Assembly (NCBI GenBank): GCA_032717465.1
Contig: CM064671.1
Coordinates: 59,289,859 to 59,353,858 of the forward strand
DNA: 64,000 nt
Direction: 5' to 3'
Source: Coenobita brevimanus
Taxonomy: Eukaryota; Arthropoda; Malacostraca; Decapoda; Coenobitidae
Shown here: positions 12,641 to 29,640 of the stretch, piece by piece
How positions within the stretch are numbered: the first letter of the stretch is position 1
Layout: every line of letters begins with the position of its first letter
Translations under genes and position numbers: made by a program
Notes under the pieces: generated by a model
Database searches by the model: none
Seen by the model: the letters and a program-made list of their open reading frames with translations, nothing else
Told to the model about the DNA's origin: nothing

Positions 12641-12901
12641 ATTTACTGATTGGTTGAATATTTCCTCCTTCCCTATATTATTTCCTGTTTTGGCCTGACT
12701 AGGGCTAGGTGTAAGAACTGGTCTGTGCAAGCAGTGTGAATGGAAAATGTGGGTGGGGATAGCCTTCGTCATTGCTATATTCTTCTCTTACTACTAGAGT
12801 AGCAACATGTACTTGGCAACTCGCTAACATTCATGGTACTTCCTCAGCATATACTGTATTGTAAGGCCTTTTGAGGATTACTTTTCATTTTAGTTCCGTG
12901 T

Positions 12902-12958
<57 letters not shown>

Positions 12959-14560
12959 GACAAAATAACAAATGCTTAGGAGTAAATAAATTCTTTTAAT
13001 CTCATCACTAATGTGGAGTACATGAAGGAAAACAGAACATTGCAGTCGCCAAGGATGGCGTTATTTCCAAGAACACTGACGTCATCATTGCATACATTCT
13101 CTCGTATACTGAAATTTGTGCAAAGGTTATAGATGCAAGACTTTCCGAGCACTTAACGCTGTTCTTGGTGGGTGGTGTGACAGGGCGTAATATTATGCTG
13201 GCTGGTATGATGTGGCTTTGGTGGTGTCGGCTATAGGAATAAAACACCTAACACCTAAATTAGTAAGAGACAGACAGACAGGACCACTAATAATATACTC
13301 CTCATGCGAAAATTCTTCTGGTTTTGACAGAATGAATGAACCAAAAACGACACTGTGTTTTCCTGTCTGACCCTTTGTCACTGCTACAGTCTGCCAGAAG
13401 GTTGAAAGTTTATGTATGGCCAGGGAAATGTTTGTATTATCATTTATTTATTTTTGTTTTACCGTATTCTATATTTAGGGGGCTTCACTATCGATAAGCG
13501 TTGTTTAACGTTGTTTACCATTGTTCACCGCTGCTGCCAGTATCTATGAGCGTCGCCGTAGATAGACGTAGAGTGATAGGGAGGTTGGTTGTTGATCGTC
13601 GAAGCACCGCCAGTATAAAGTCGTGAGGCGTCGTATGGCTCAAACTTGCTGATGCTTAGTAAAATGGTGTGTCGTCGACTAGAGTGAATAGGTAGGTCTC
13701 TCTCTCTTTCTCACCTTCCCCCTTTGTGTATCATAAGCGAGGTGAGTTACAGAGCACTCTTGGGTTACAAAGTTTATTGTACATAGGTATATCGAAGTGT
13801 GTATTTCAGTGTAACGTAGCGTGACGGCAAAACCTTCTAGCTGACCCTATCTCCTGCCTTCTGCCCTGGATCGTATTCTCGGGCTCTGTCTAACCCCTTC
13901 TGACCTGAAGGGTGTGTGTGTGATGTAGTGTCTCGTAGATTTCCGTTCTGGACAACGAAGAGATTGAGATACATCATGTGTTAAGTAGTCTTGATGGTCT
14001 GGGACAACAAGGTTGTGGAAATACATTATGTGGATTGACATTCCTTGTAAGAAGCTGTGTATGACTCCAGTAGAAACTGCATCCTGCATATTGTAATATG
14101 AGATATATTCTAGTGCCTACATCACATCCTCCAACCTCCCTTCCCATCTATTGATCTACCAGATGACATTTTGAATGCTGGTTAACAGCTGGAGACAGGT
14201 TTTGACCTCAATATTATGTCTACAGGAAATGATGGCTGGGATGGACAGGCTTGAGGTTCAGGGACAAAAGGATCTGAAATATACTATACATCAATAAGAT
14301 ATTTTCTTTATGGTGGTCAAGTGAATTTAAACGTTATCTATTGTCTGAATGGACTCGAGTTGGACTCATGGCTGGGACATAGCGCAAGAAATATTTGATT
14401 AAAACTGATATTAGTAAGATTTCATGAGACCGGTCGATTTGGGATAAATTCCCCCGTATCATTAGAATAGTCCATCATCGAGACGGTCATAGTATATTTT
14501 TAATATGAACAGTGGACATCATCGTCTAGGAGTGTAAGAGAACTGCTGGGCTATGCTAGA
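12641..14560. other. Non-coding stretch with one (TC)n microsatellite
   Basis: A pure (TC)n tract spans 12904-12957. The rest is unique-looking sequence. Short frames occur on the minus strand (13008-13381, 13847-14089), without motif, length or codon pattern that would support a gene. Confidence 0.5.
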
Positions 14561-14568
14561 CACAGGTA

Positions 14569-16546
14569 CAGTCGTGGTCATAAAAAATCACCTATCGTCC
14601 GCTACCCCGTTTATCAGACTGCCTCATTTATGCGCGGCAAGTCACAGTGGAGTACGAGGGGCTGAGAGGGAGGGGCCAGAGAGAGAGGGGAAGGTGGATG
14701 GGGGGACGAGTGATGGTGTGAGGGTGGAGTTAGGGAGGGGACGGAGGGCTGGTAGTGGAGGGAGAATAAAATGCGAAGTGGTCGGTGGTCGCATTACTTG
14801 TCTATTTTCTTTCATTCAGGGCATGATAAAGGAGATAATATTCGGTAGATATGTTATGATAGATAGACAGACAGATAGAAACAGAAAGTCAGATGATGAG
14901 AAGGTATTGTGTCTGCGAGAATCGAGCAATGCTAAACATGCTTACACACTCTAATGCTTGATAGGCATACAACAGCGCCTCGTGACCATACACACACATA
15001 CACACATACTCACACACAGGTTTCTAGAACTTTCCAACCACAGTGTAACACACGTGACACGACCCCTGCTACACTAGAATTTTGGAAGCAGAGCTCAGGA
15101 GACAGGCCATAGAACCGGCAGGGAGTAGGGAGAACGAGCCTAGCAACATGGGAGAGAGAGAGAGAGAGAGAGTGAGAAAGAGACAGGGAGGTAGCAGGCG
15201 GGACTCTACTTATACTTCACTCGTGTGTGAGAGACTGTTAATATTTCCAAGACAAATAAAAATAGTCCCATACTATTCTTTACCTCTCCTGTCATTGCAC
15301 GACAAAAAGGAAACGAAGATTATCCGCTTACAAGCTACTCACATATAACAACCGCTCATCCACAGGTCTAATATATATATATAACTAAACAACAAAACTC
15401 CACTACAGGAAGATACAAAGTCTCTTATGACAGATAGCGCTGCATTATATCTTGTGTAGCGGCGTAAGATAACAAGCTTTAGATCAAATGCTGGCTCGTG
15501 AGAGAAATATATTGACATGACAGATCAAACATTAGTGCAGAGCCATGAAGACTATGTGGGCCTAGATTGTCAACGCGTGGGAGCCAGAGAACGAGAGGAT
15601 ACAGGCCTGCCTCCTCTAGCTGTTCAGACGAAACCATGCAGCAAACCATCAACAACATTGTTTTCTCGTTGCCGTGAAGACTGCAAGAGGTTATTACGAG
15701 GCAGGAGGAAACTGGACTACTTACTAAGGCTTTCCATGTTGCTTTGGCTTTATCAATGTCAGTAAACACTGACATAGATATATTTTGGGAGTTTGGGTAG
15801 GATTTTATTTTCCTTCTAACATTTTAAGAGAGATACCGTAATTATATCCATCCATGTGCACAGACATCAAATTTATTTATCTTTTATGCACAGTTTTTAA
15901 ACAGCCTTTTCATTTAGAGATGTCATAAAATTGTTGGCACGATTGTGACTATATAGAGGGAGTGTCTACCGAGGGTATGATCATATTTACTGTGGACACG
16001 CAATGCCAAAGGTTGCATATGATATTTAGTTCCAGAACTAATTACATCTAAGGGTAGAGGACGTTTCTTAATTAAGTATTACGGAAGTCAAAGTCATCCA
16101 AATTCCATTCTGCGTCCGAAATCAAAATATACGGATAATCACAAATATCTGGCTCTACACTAATGTTTGATCTGATACGTCAGTATATTTCTCTCACGAG
16201 CCAGCCCTTGATATCACCACCAATCTAAAGCTTGTTATCTGAAGCCGGTATTCAAGATGTAAAGCACCATTATCTACCGAATATTAACTCCTTGAAATCA
16301 TGTCCTGTATGAAAGAAAATAGAAAATAATGTGACCACCGCTTCGCATTCATTCTCCCTCCCCTACCTTCCCTCCCTCCCCTCCCTTACTCCTACTCCAC
16401 CCCCACACAATCATTCACCTCCCACCCTTCTCTCTCGGACCCCTCCCTCTCAGCCCCTCTTGCTCCACTGTGACTTGCGGTGCATAAAGGAGGCAGCCCG
16501 AGGCACGGAGTACTGGAGGATAGGTGATTATTTATGACCACGACTG
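14569..16546. mobile_element. Non-autonomous Tc1-like element with long terminal inverted repeats
   Basis: The two outer ends read inward as CAGTCGTGGTCATAA followed by an almost identical continuation (AATCACCTATC, then CAAGTCACAGTGGAG) for about 300 bases: left arm 14569-14867, right arm 16249-16546 in reverse. TA dinucleotides flank both ends (14567-14568 and 16547-16548), the Tc1/mariner target duplication. A further inverted segment links about 15466-15548 with 16160-16245. The 1.98-kb element encodes nothing like a DDE transposase, so it depends on one in trans. Internal (AC)n and (GA)n tracts occur near 14989 and 15150. Confidence 0.8.
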
Positions 16547-17850
<1,304 letters not shown>

Positions 17851-18256
17851 GTTTCCTTTTTCTGCTATTTTAATTTCTACCATAGAACTATTTCATACCA
17901 TTTACAAGAGCCCTGTTTAGTTAAGGGGTTTATGGCGGCTATATCTAACACTGCCAGATGGAGAAATCTCTCCTAACCTCAGTCAAGTCGGCAAGAGGTA
18001 TTACAAATAAGTTATAAATGCGTATCCGAATTGAAAAGGATAGTTCAGCAGTTACTTCAGAGTCATTGCCTAACTAGTATATGTGGTAAATCCCTGGGTG
18101 AATGCTACGGAAAGGTATTTACTGCAGCGTGGGTTTTGAGGATGATACAAAAAAAACGAGACTAATAAAAAGCGGGGATGATGGAGGATCGCTGAGGAAG
18201 GGGGAAAACTTTGACTTCTGGAGCACTGGTTCCTCCCGCAGAGGTGGTTAGACACT

Positions 18257-18500
18257 GGCGCCTCTTTATCACTGGTCTTGTTTCCACGGTTCCTTCTTTC
18301 TGCCAACGATGAATCCAGCGGTAGACAGTGGAGGTACTTGCTCCTGTTCCATGAACTATGTCTCGCACTGACAGGCCTCCCAGCCACATCCACACGATCC
18401 GCAGGCGATCCATCATTACAGGTCTGGTCTTATAATTATGTCCGTACATTTTCCTGGCCCTGTCAGAGAAGGTGACAATTTTATAACCACCGACCTGCAT
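18257..18500 (-). pseudogene. Helix-turn-helix transposase N-terminal fragment (Tc1/IS630-like)
   Basis: The minus frame contains MMDRLRIVWMWLGGLSVRDI followed by VHGTGASTSTVYRWIHRWQK and EGTVETRP. This is a clear HTH of the kind that starts Tc1/IS630-type transposases: a GxSVRDIA helix, a TVYRW recognition helix, then a basic linker. No DDE catalytic core follows on either side, so only the DNA-binding end survives. The open frame extends to 18581, but the upstream residues look unrelated. Confidence 0.6.
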
Positions 18501-18889
18501 TTTCTCGTGTGTGATTATAACACTGAGCATTCCACTAAGAAAACATGTTATACAGTTGAGGCTCGCTACCTCTGGATGCATTTAATAAACTTAATGGAAA
18601 CTTTTCGAAATCGAAGGGTTATATGCAACAACTTTCTTTAACTCATTCATTTCTAGCAGTTGTTCGAAATAGACGCCTCTCAGTCCTGGCACCAATATAT
18701 CCTCCTATAAAAATGTCTTTCAGCTCCCATTCCATGGGAGAATGTGATGAACCTTATGAGAATGGCAGTTTCAGACTGCAGTCTACTTGGTTCACGTACA
18801 AATCTGGCTGGACCCAAAACAAAAACAAGATCTGCTGCTACTACTACTACCATTGCTACCAGTGATCATCATCATCGTCATCATCATAA

Positions 18890-19165
18890 ATCGGTAAATA
18901 AAGGACTGGAAGGTATTAGTGTTGTGATAAGGAGGGTTAGACTGAGATGGTTTGGGCATGTTTAAAGAACGAGGATGATAAATGGGTGTAGGTGAGAAAT
19001 GTGAACGTCGCGGGTAGGATTGCAAGAGGCAGACATAAAAAGACCTGTGATGAGGTAATAGAATGTGACCCCAGGGATAAGGGACTGAATTGGGTGGCTC
19101 CCAGAGATCGAGTAGCAGGGAAAACCGCCATTAGGTGACCAAAGTAGATGCATGCAAGCATGTTG
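18890..19165 (+). pseudogene. LINE ORF2 C-terminal relic
   Basis: Frame-shifted translation gives VRLRWFGHV, then GLQEADIKRP where GR-RGRPKKTW is expected, then a D-K/R-G-L-NW and DR-x-A-x-R/K pattern. These are the terminal blocks of RTE/L2-type LINE proteins (LRWFGHVxRM ... RGRPxxxW ... DRxxWR). A trinucleotide (CTA)n tract at 19209-19264 follows and may be its tail. Preceding (CTACTA/ATCATC) repeats lie at 18834-18890. Confidence 0.6.
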
Positions 19166-19208
19166 GAGCCTTTAATTAAAGATAAAATACGATAATAATA
19201 TAATCATC

Positions 19209-19232
19209 CTTCCACTACGACTACTACTACAG

Positions 19233-19264
<32 letters not shown>
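19209..19264. repeat. (CTA)n microsatellite
   Basis: Nearly pure CTA trinucleotide repeats downstream of the LINE relic. Confidence 0.9.
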
Positions 19265-19677
19265 GCCACTGTTACGAAGATGTTTTCATCTTAATAGGGC
19301 CATATGGTTATGGCAAGTATCTGGTTAAAGGACTTGGAGAGGAGAGGTGGTTCATGGTAAATACTGTACCATAAGTATTTTTCAGTCCATTGCTAGGTGC
19401 GTTTATCCTGGATGGGGTGATCACCAGCATAATCATCTCAATGGCATCATGCCATTGGCTATATGGCTATCCTCCCTTCACTCATACCACCCTCATTAAT
19501 ATACTGTACGGTACTCCTTGACCCCGTCCCTCAACATCATCCTCCGTTTTCATCTCCCTGTTACTCCCTCCCCATTAACTCACATGCACTAGCCTAAACC
19601 TGGTTCGTCAAGTTCTGTGACATCCTATGTATATATATATATATATATACAGTATCTGTCGTTTATGTTACGTGGGG
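19265..19677. other. Unassigned intergenic DNA
   Basis: No coding or repeat signal apart from a 20-bp (TA)n tract at 19629-19649 just before the RTE family 2 element. Confidence 0.45.
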
Positions 19678-19739
19678 ATGCACATAATCCACCCACTTAG
19701 TGGTACTCTGTTTTTTGGGATATCTCTACACTGAGTGGC

Positions 19740-19780
19740 AAGCCAAATGATTTCCTGTAAACCGGGAATGCATTTACAAT
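19740..19780 (+). other. Degenerate stem-loop in the RTE family 2 5' region
   Basis: AAATGATTTCCTG can pair, with three mismatches or wobbles, with CGGGAATGCATTT across a 5-base loop. The same hairpin is perfect at 31941-31971 and nearly perfect at 32857-32887. Confidence 0.6.
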
Positions 19781-19916
19781 GGTGAGTGGTAACCTTATAA
19801 CCAACCAACATGTGTTGCCTACGTGACACAAGTGGGTTGGCGGAGGGTTTCCCCTCCGTGGAAAACAACTATCTACATACAAGAACAGGAAGCCTAGGAC
19901 CAGGACTGACCAAAAG

Positions 19917-20682
19917 GTGACGACTAAGGGCCTAACAAAGGACACGATAGGGATGGTTACTTGGAATGTAAGGGGTGCAAATGATGAGGTGAAAGAAAGA
20001 GAGATTGTCCTTGTGCTTGAGGATGCAATAGTGGATGTATGTGGGTTAACGGAAACTAAATGGCTAGGTAAGAGTGTGAGAGAATGGGAGTACGGTTGGG
20101 ATATATGCGCAGGAGTAGGGAGAATGAGAGGGCAAAAGAAGGAGTGTGTATTGTTGTAACAGATGGAGGGAGAATATAAGAGAGTATGGATCACTTGGCT
20201 CGAGGATTGTTGGCAAGATTGAAAGTTAGACTACAAATGTGGGCGACTGTGTGCGTGTATGCTCCAATGCAAGATCGTGCAGAGTGAAAGAAAAGTTCTG
20301 GACAAATGTGGAAGCATGCATAGAAAAGTGTGAAAGGAATGAGTGTTTTTGACTGGATATATGAATGGGAAAGTAGGGAACGGGAAGGTGGATGGAGTAG
20401 TTGGTGAGTGGAGTGTGCCTGCAGAGATGGATTTAAATGGTAGTGCTTTACTGGACATTTGTGCTGGGAGGGGGTTTGTGGTAGCTATTACCCTCTTGAG
20501 GCACAAAATGATCGACAGGTATACGTGGCGAGTGATGAGAAAGGTGGGTGGTGAACTGAATGAACAAAAGGCAATGATTGATTATGTGTGTGTGGATGAA
20601 AGGATGATGTGTGTAATGGATGCGAGAGTATATAGGGGTTGGAAGAATGGACTTTCTGACCACCACTTGGTGGTGGTCAGTA
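19917..20682 (+). pseudogene. RTE family 2 APE endonuclease
   Basis: The first frame reads MVTWNVRGANDEVKEREI, with the catalytic Glu in VCGLTETKW. After frameshifts near 20160-20343 the domain resumes with a GxVGNGKVDGVVGEW block, DICAGRGFVVA, the RYTW motif and MIDYVCVDER, then GLSDHHLVVVSI with the SDH catalytic triad. The Asp of the GDLN motif is obscured by a frameshift around 20345. The domain ends exactly at the TTAA where the MITE begins. Function in an intact element would be first-strand nicking of target DNA. Confidence 0.8.
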
Positions 20683-20686
20683 TTAA

Positions 20687-21406
20687 CCCGAGGCGTCCCA
20701 ACAACGTATGGATACATTCCCAAGTTTTGTCACGGTGGCAATTGCGAGGTCCGCCATTTGCACATTTTTGGTAGACATATGTGGGAGGCCTTCCTCTACC
20801 CCTCGTCAGGCAGAGACACTACCTGGCCCCGCCTGTCCTCCCCTCCCCCCCCCTGCATGCCATTTTCTTGGTAACTCACCTGTTAGCAGTGAGCTGGCTA
20901 GTAAAGACATGTCGCGCCAAGGTCTCTCCAATCATGAATTTCAAGGCGAAAGTTATTCCCAAGGTGGAGGACAAAGGAAGAAACAAGTCAGAGGAAGAAA
21001 CAAGCAGAAGTGATGAGGCGGTAACATCGTAAAGAAAGTGGGGTATGTTGACGTGTTTGGTGAGTGAAACAATGCTTATATCACCTACATTATTGTCTGA
21101 AAACCAACATACTCCTGTACTGCTTATAAATTCATACCGAATAAATAAATATTAACCTTTTAGGAGTGGTTTGGATTAGTTACTCCTCCCATAGAAAATG
21201 TTTTCTCTGGAGCATTCCCCACAGAAGACAGTACCAGGTATTCAGAGGGACACCTGTATAACTCAATTAAAAGCTCAGATGAGCAATTTAAAGAGCATTT
21301 TCCAATTTTTCTCATAAAAAGCGGAGGTTTTAGCCAAAAACAAACTTTTCAAAATCAGCCGGGACTGGGGAGAGTCAGTGATAAAAAATTGGTCAGGACA
21401 CGGCAA
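20687..21406. mobile_element. TTAA-flanked piggyBac-like MITE, copy 1
   Basis: TTAA lies at both edges (20683-20686 and 21407-21410). The left terminus CCCGAGGCGTCCCAAC matches the reversed right terminus of copy 2 (CCCGCCCCGTCCCAAC). The 720-bp interior has no transposase and is similar throughout to 25332-26101. Removing the element and one TTAA leaves an uninterrupted LINE reading frame across the site. TTAA duplication and CCC-starting inverted repeats are the hallmarks of piggyBac-type transposition. Confidence 0.8.
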
Positions 21407-21410
21407 TTAA

Positions 21411-24760
<3,350 letters not shown>

Positions 24761-24780
24761 TGTTTATATATATATATATA

Positions 24781-25327
24781 TGCACACTCTGCTCATTCAA
24801 ACCTGCCATAGTGGTTTGAGGACGTAAGTTGCAGTCACTTGCACTAGTAAAGAAAAAATAAACGCCAGAAATAAGGACTCGATCCTCTCAGTGCGATGCC
24901 ACGTGGAAGAGTGATTCGGCAGACTACATGCAAGTGATGCATACTGTTGCAAAGGAGAATTACTTCTTTCTCCCGCAATATTGATCTGTTCTGTGAATTT
25001 TGGGTTCTGCATTCGTATATCAGTTAATCTGTTTATCTGTCTATCTATCTATAATACTGAAATCTCATACTAACCATCCATAGTTCCATAGAGACACTTT
25101 TATTAAATTAATCAACATAAAGGCTCTCCCACTGTTATTCAGGTAAGTCATCCCAGTATTAGATGTGGGAGTATCTCCTAAATCGGCTCCAGCAGTTTGT
25201 CTCTAACAATTTTTGGACAAGAGGTTTTTTGTTTTCACAGACTTTAGTGTCTTTAGTGGAGACATATCACACCACACTACACCACACAATATCATATGAA
25301 GTCACCTTCATGCAGCACACCAAACAC
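24781..25327. other. Unassigned intergenic DNA
   Basis: No coding motif or repeat relationship seen; a short TATC run lies near 25038-25051. Confidence 0.45.
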
Positions 25328-25331
25328 TTAA

Positions 25332-26101
25332 CTCGCCATGTCCCGTTGATGTATATATACGTCCACACGTTTTGTCACTGTCAGACCCATTGACATATAT
25401 AAACGTGCATCAATTGCAAGGTCCCTAATTTGCACAATTTTCAATTTTCGCGCATGATTTTTGGTACATATACACAGGACACCTTCCTGTACAAGAAGCC
25501 AGGCAGGGACAATGCCTTACCCCACATGACCTCCCCCCCACTGCATGCCATTGTCTCAGCAATTCACCTGTTACCAGTGACCTGGCCAGAAAAGACATGT
25601 TGAGCCACGGTATGAAATTCAGGGCTAGAGTGATTCCCCAATCGATGACAATGCGGAGGACAAAGTTTAAGTAGCATTAGAGGAAGAAACAGTCAGAAAT
25701 GATGATCAGGTAATGTCGCCAATAAAGGTCAGGTATTTTGATGTGTTTGGTGAGTGAAACAATGCTTATATTGCCTATATTAGTGTATGGAAACCAATAT
25801 ACTCTCGTACTACATATAAATTCGCACCAAATAAATAAATAAATACCGTTTATGAGTGGTGTGGAATAGTTACCCTCCCACAGATCTCATTTTGTTTGGA
25901 GCCAGCCTGATAGATAACCCAGTAAGGTACGGGGTACTGCTACCTGTATTGAGTATTTTAAACCTCAGGTGAGCGATTTCTCTATGAATTTTCGATGTTT
26001 CTCACCAAAAGCGGTGATTTGAGCCAAAAAAAAAAAAAAGAATCCAAAATTGGTTGGGATTGGGGGGAGTCAGTGGTGGAAATCAGTTGGGACGGGGCGG
26101 G
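25332..26101. mobile_element. TTAA-flanked piggyBac-like MITE, copy 2
   Basis: This 770-bp element is flanked by TTAA at 25328-25331 and 26102-26105. Its right end, reversed, is CCCGCCCCGTCCCAAC, and it aligns along its whole length with 20687-21406 (shared blocks include TGCATGCCATT, CACCTGTTA, AAAGACATGT, GTGTTTGGTGAGTGAAACAA). The left terminus is diverged (CTCGCCATGTCCC). A poly(A) run at 26027-26039 is internal. No transposase is encoded. Confidence 0.8.
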
Positions 26102-26105
26102 TTAA

Positions 26106-27689
26106 GATATTATCATTAATGAAAGGCTCTGAGGATACAGAATTCAGTACTTACGTAGTTGTTCTCACTGTAATAAAGATTTAAGGACCCAGGTTAATTA
26201 TTCTTACGTACCTTACTTCACCTCATCACGATGAAACAGTGTTTAGAATCTTATGGTGATATGAAAAAATCTCTTCACCTTTCTGATGAGAACCTTGGCG
26301 AGTTCGTACACTCCTTTCTCCAACCGCAGACCTTACCATGTTTGCGAGGCGGTTGCAAGAATAACTTTTACACGTCAGTCAACCGAAAGCGTTCAGTTAG
26401 ATTATGGGCATAATGTAAAATATTACTCTTTATCTTTGTTCATCACCCATCAACTTGGAAACCAAAATGATCATACTGTACATCTAAAATACAGTACACG
26501 TACCTGTAATTTCAACTTGCTTCCTTCATGTGCTTTTCATCCACCGTTTATAAGTCGTAAAACAGCCATTAGACAGATTTGCAGTGGAATTATTGTTAGC
26601 ATGTGTGAAAGCCTCTATTGACTGCATAAGTGCACCGAACTTCATTTTTTAGTTCCACACCACTTGCTTTTGTATTTCAGTAAAACATTAGGTATCTAGA
26701 TTCGTTCCCTCAGAGGAGTACTTAAAGAAATACAAATTAATTTTGGGGTTACTGAAAATATTGTAGTGAATGATATATTTCAAAGCTAAAACTGGAATAT
26801 CATTTTCCATCTAAGATCTGTCAGTTTGCCGTATTTTTCTTTCTCATGGCACACATACAGTTTACGCTGAAATACTGTTGAATAACAAAAACCCTTCCGG
26901 CATCAACTATTGAACTGGACCGAACGCGTGAAAACCAATCCAAAATTACTAGTGCAAATTAGAAGAAAATTTCTACCATTAACAGAGTCTGCATGTGATA
27001 CGGTCCTGAAAAAAGTATACATAACTGTGATAAACGGCAGTGGGAAGTAAGGAAGGCCAAGAAGAACGTTCCAAGTGAATGTGGAAATCAACGAGGTGTG
27101 GAGGCAGTAGAAGTTAAATCTTTGATAAAAGATTAGAGTGATGGATGGACAATGTATCGAGGAGGGAGCAATAAATGTTTCTCCCCCGATACTCACTCTC
27201 TTTTTTTCCTTTTTTCATAGACAGACTTTTATTTCCTCCCAAAATTAATATGAAGCACTTTATATGGATCATTTGACCAACAACAATTTCGAAGATATGA
27301 TGCCTGTTTCTCTTGGCACACTGGGGAGATTCCTCGTACAGTATCTTTTGCTCTTTCACGAGTATTATCGAGAAAATCAAGACTATGAGAACAATGGGAC
27401 TGAAACACGTTTTATCTTGTACTGTTTCATTATCTATTCTCGTAAGTTTCCATTCATTAATGCATCGTTGTGTGTCCCACTCGGGGAGTTGATATAGTAG
27501 TCAGAGCTTTTCGGCCTAACAATCATCCTGAGAACCACAAGCCTTCACATTCACCACCTTAGCACTAATTTTCGTTGTCAGTACTGCAGTTATGGTAATG
27601 ATGTTTCATTCAGGATTTGTTCATTGGTATTACTGGTCTTTTTCCCACTCCACGTTTTTTCATGGATGGGGAGTGAAAGGCTTGTTTCC
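26106..27689. other. Unassigned intergenic DNA
   Basis: AT-rich, with scattered frames shorter than 112 residues that have no recognisable motif. I see no repeat partner in the window. Confidence 0.45.
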
Positions 27690-27699
27690 AGCAGGAGGA

Positions 27700-28025
27700 C
27701 GAGGAAGAAGATTAAGCAAGAAGCGTTGTTACAGAAAAGTATTGTAAGGCTAAAAATGGTATCACTATAGAAAACTTTTTAGAGCAAGCTGTAGTATGAC
27801 CTTCTTTTGATGTGATCCTCTACCTTTAATACAGTGCCGTGCTGTAAAGTGGGCTATAATATTCTGCAATGTTTGCTATGATACGTCAGTGGATCTTCTG
27901 GACGGTCATTAAAGTGTGCTTTAACGAAATTTAAAATAACCGTTTTGTCCTTGTCCCTACCTGGGATTGAATTCGCATCAGTTCAAACAACAGACGAGCT
28001 CTCAAATCACTTAGCTTCTTCCATC
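27700..28025 (-). repeat. tRNA-derived SINE relic in unit A
   Basis: On the minus strand a tRNA-like head with a B-box-like GAATTCAATCC (27964-27974) is followed by a body similar to the SINE at 39592-39941: AAATTTCGTTAAA..., TTTAATGACC, CCACTGACGTATC. The corresponding stretch in unit B is about 35090-35265. It is diverged and lacks a clear tail. Confidence 0.6.
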
Positions 28026-28080
28026 CACAGTGAATTTGCTTTCTAAGCAGCTGTACCATTTTACTGCTTCGTATGGATCG

Positions 28081-28082
<2 letters not shown>

Positions 28083-28112
<30 letters not shown>
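28083..28112. repeat. (CT)n microsatellite in unit A
   Basis: Fifteen CT units at the position where unit B has about thirty. Confidence 0.95.
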
Positions 28113-28115
<3 letters not shown>

Positions 28116-28119
28116 GTTT

Positions 28120-29640
28120 AAGTTACGTTACTTAACGCCTCCCTATATTTTTGTTACTTTTCCATTTTTCTATTGTCTTCACTCCAGATGCCTTTATAAT
28201 AGGATGAACTCTATTCCATTATTTCTTCCACCAGTCATTTTCTGTTTTACTTTTTACTTCTTAACATACGAAGAACGTACTAATTATTCTAATGTTCTTT
28301 TCTAAAATTGTTTTACCATATTGCACTCAGCTTTCTGTTAACACATACTAAAATGTCCTCAGTTGTCTTACGTGCACTTATCTTACTGAGTCTGCTTTGC
28401 ATGAATAGTGGTTGCTCTGTATCCTTCCAAACATTTTCATTTCCAGGTAAATAAATTGATGAAATATAAAACTAGATAGTGTGCATATATCCATTCAATA
28501 TTATCTTAAATTTTTACACCTGGTACCACTCAATTATGCACTTCGGTTGCTGGAATTAATAAAGTATTGTAGTATAAATGTAAGATAATTCTTAGACGGA
28601 GGTAGATGTGCTCCCTGGAGAGATCAGTAAAGAATGAGGAGAAAATACACAACGAAGAAAAAAAAACGGGAAAATAATTATTCGTTTGTCTTTAAAGTAA
28701 ATAAAATATAGGTGGCTCATTGTATTAATAAACTGAGAAAAATATACACTGAGACTTACAAACGGAGGAATGACATCATTAAAAATGAGAAAAAGGATAG
28801 ATTGAGAGATCATTATGAAAAGGGTAAGAGCAGAGCGGCGATAACCACGTAATTCAGGGGTGCAAAACGGTGGAATGAGGCTCTTTTGAATATGACAGTG
28901 GCTGAAGTACAATGAGTCTTGAAATATGTTAAAGAAGTTATGGTAGCAAATACTTTTGAGGTATGAGAAGATATAGTCAAAGGTACGGGGAAAGACTGAA
29001 AATATATTAAAGAGGAAAAAGACACCGAGGGTAGATGATTTCTTTATGTGGAAAAGCAATGTGACTGTGCCATTATGTGAAGGGCTGTAAAGGTGGTCGA
29101 ATTTAGCTATAAATTTATCGTGAAAAAAAATCCCTTGAGTTGTGACAGGGAATCTGTATACAGGGGAAAAAAAAAAAAAGCACGAATCGGAATTTTGTGT
29201 CTTGAACTCTTTGCCAAGAATAAAGTGAATACTCAAAATTAAATAACAATTATAAGTGAATAATTATTCCGGTATGTTTAAAATTTATACAGCTAGTGAA
29301 CAATGAACTTTATCTTTTGTAAACACTAAAATTCTTTCCTTGAAGTGATACCTAATTAAAATTCACTTGGTGGTAATTGACATTGCTAACTTTATTCACA
29401 TAGGTATTTCCCCATCAGTAGGATTCAAGATTTTATTTTGTATGGACAGTATCTTTTCCTGTGATGGATTTTTTTTATTTTTTATATAAGGGTATCATGA
29501 GTATTATAAGAACTAAGATACGACTACGCTGGAGGCTGAGCAGTAATATCAAACAGGATTATAAAATCAATATTATTTCTTTACTGGCCATATCTTGGCA
29601 CGAATTGTCAAACATTTGTTTATTACAGGTATCTGTGATT
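28120..29640. other. Unit A interior, non-coding
   Basis: A 214-residue minus-strand frame (28592-29236) exists, but the aligned part of unit B (about 35830-36530) has no equivalent frame, so it is chance. The sequence is AT-rich with homopolymer runs. Confidence 0.6.

Noticed and set aside
28592..29236. A 214-residue open frame on the minus strand
   Set aside because: The aligned region of duplication unit B (about 35830-36530) does not keep the frame, the composition is dominated by F/S/I from AT-rich sequence, and there is no motif.
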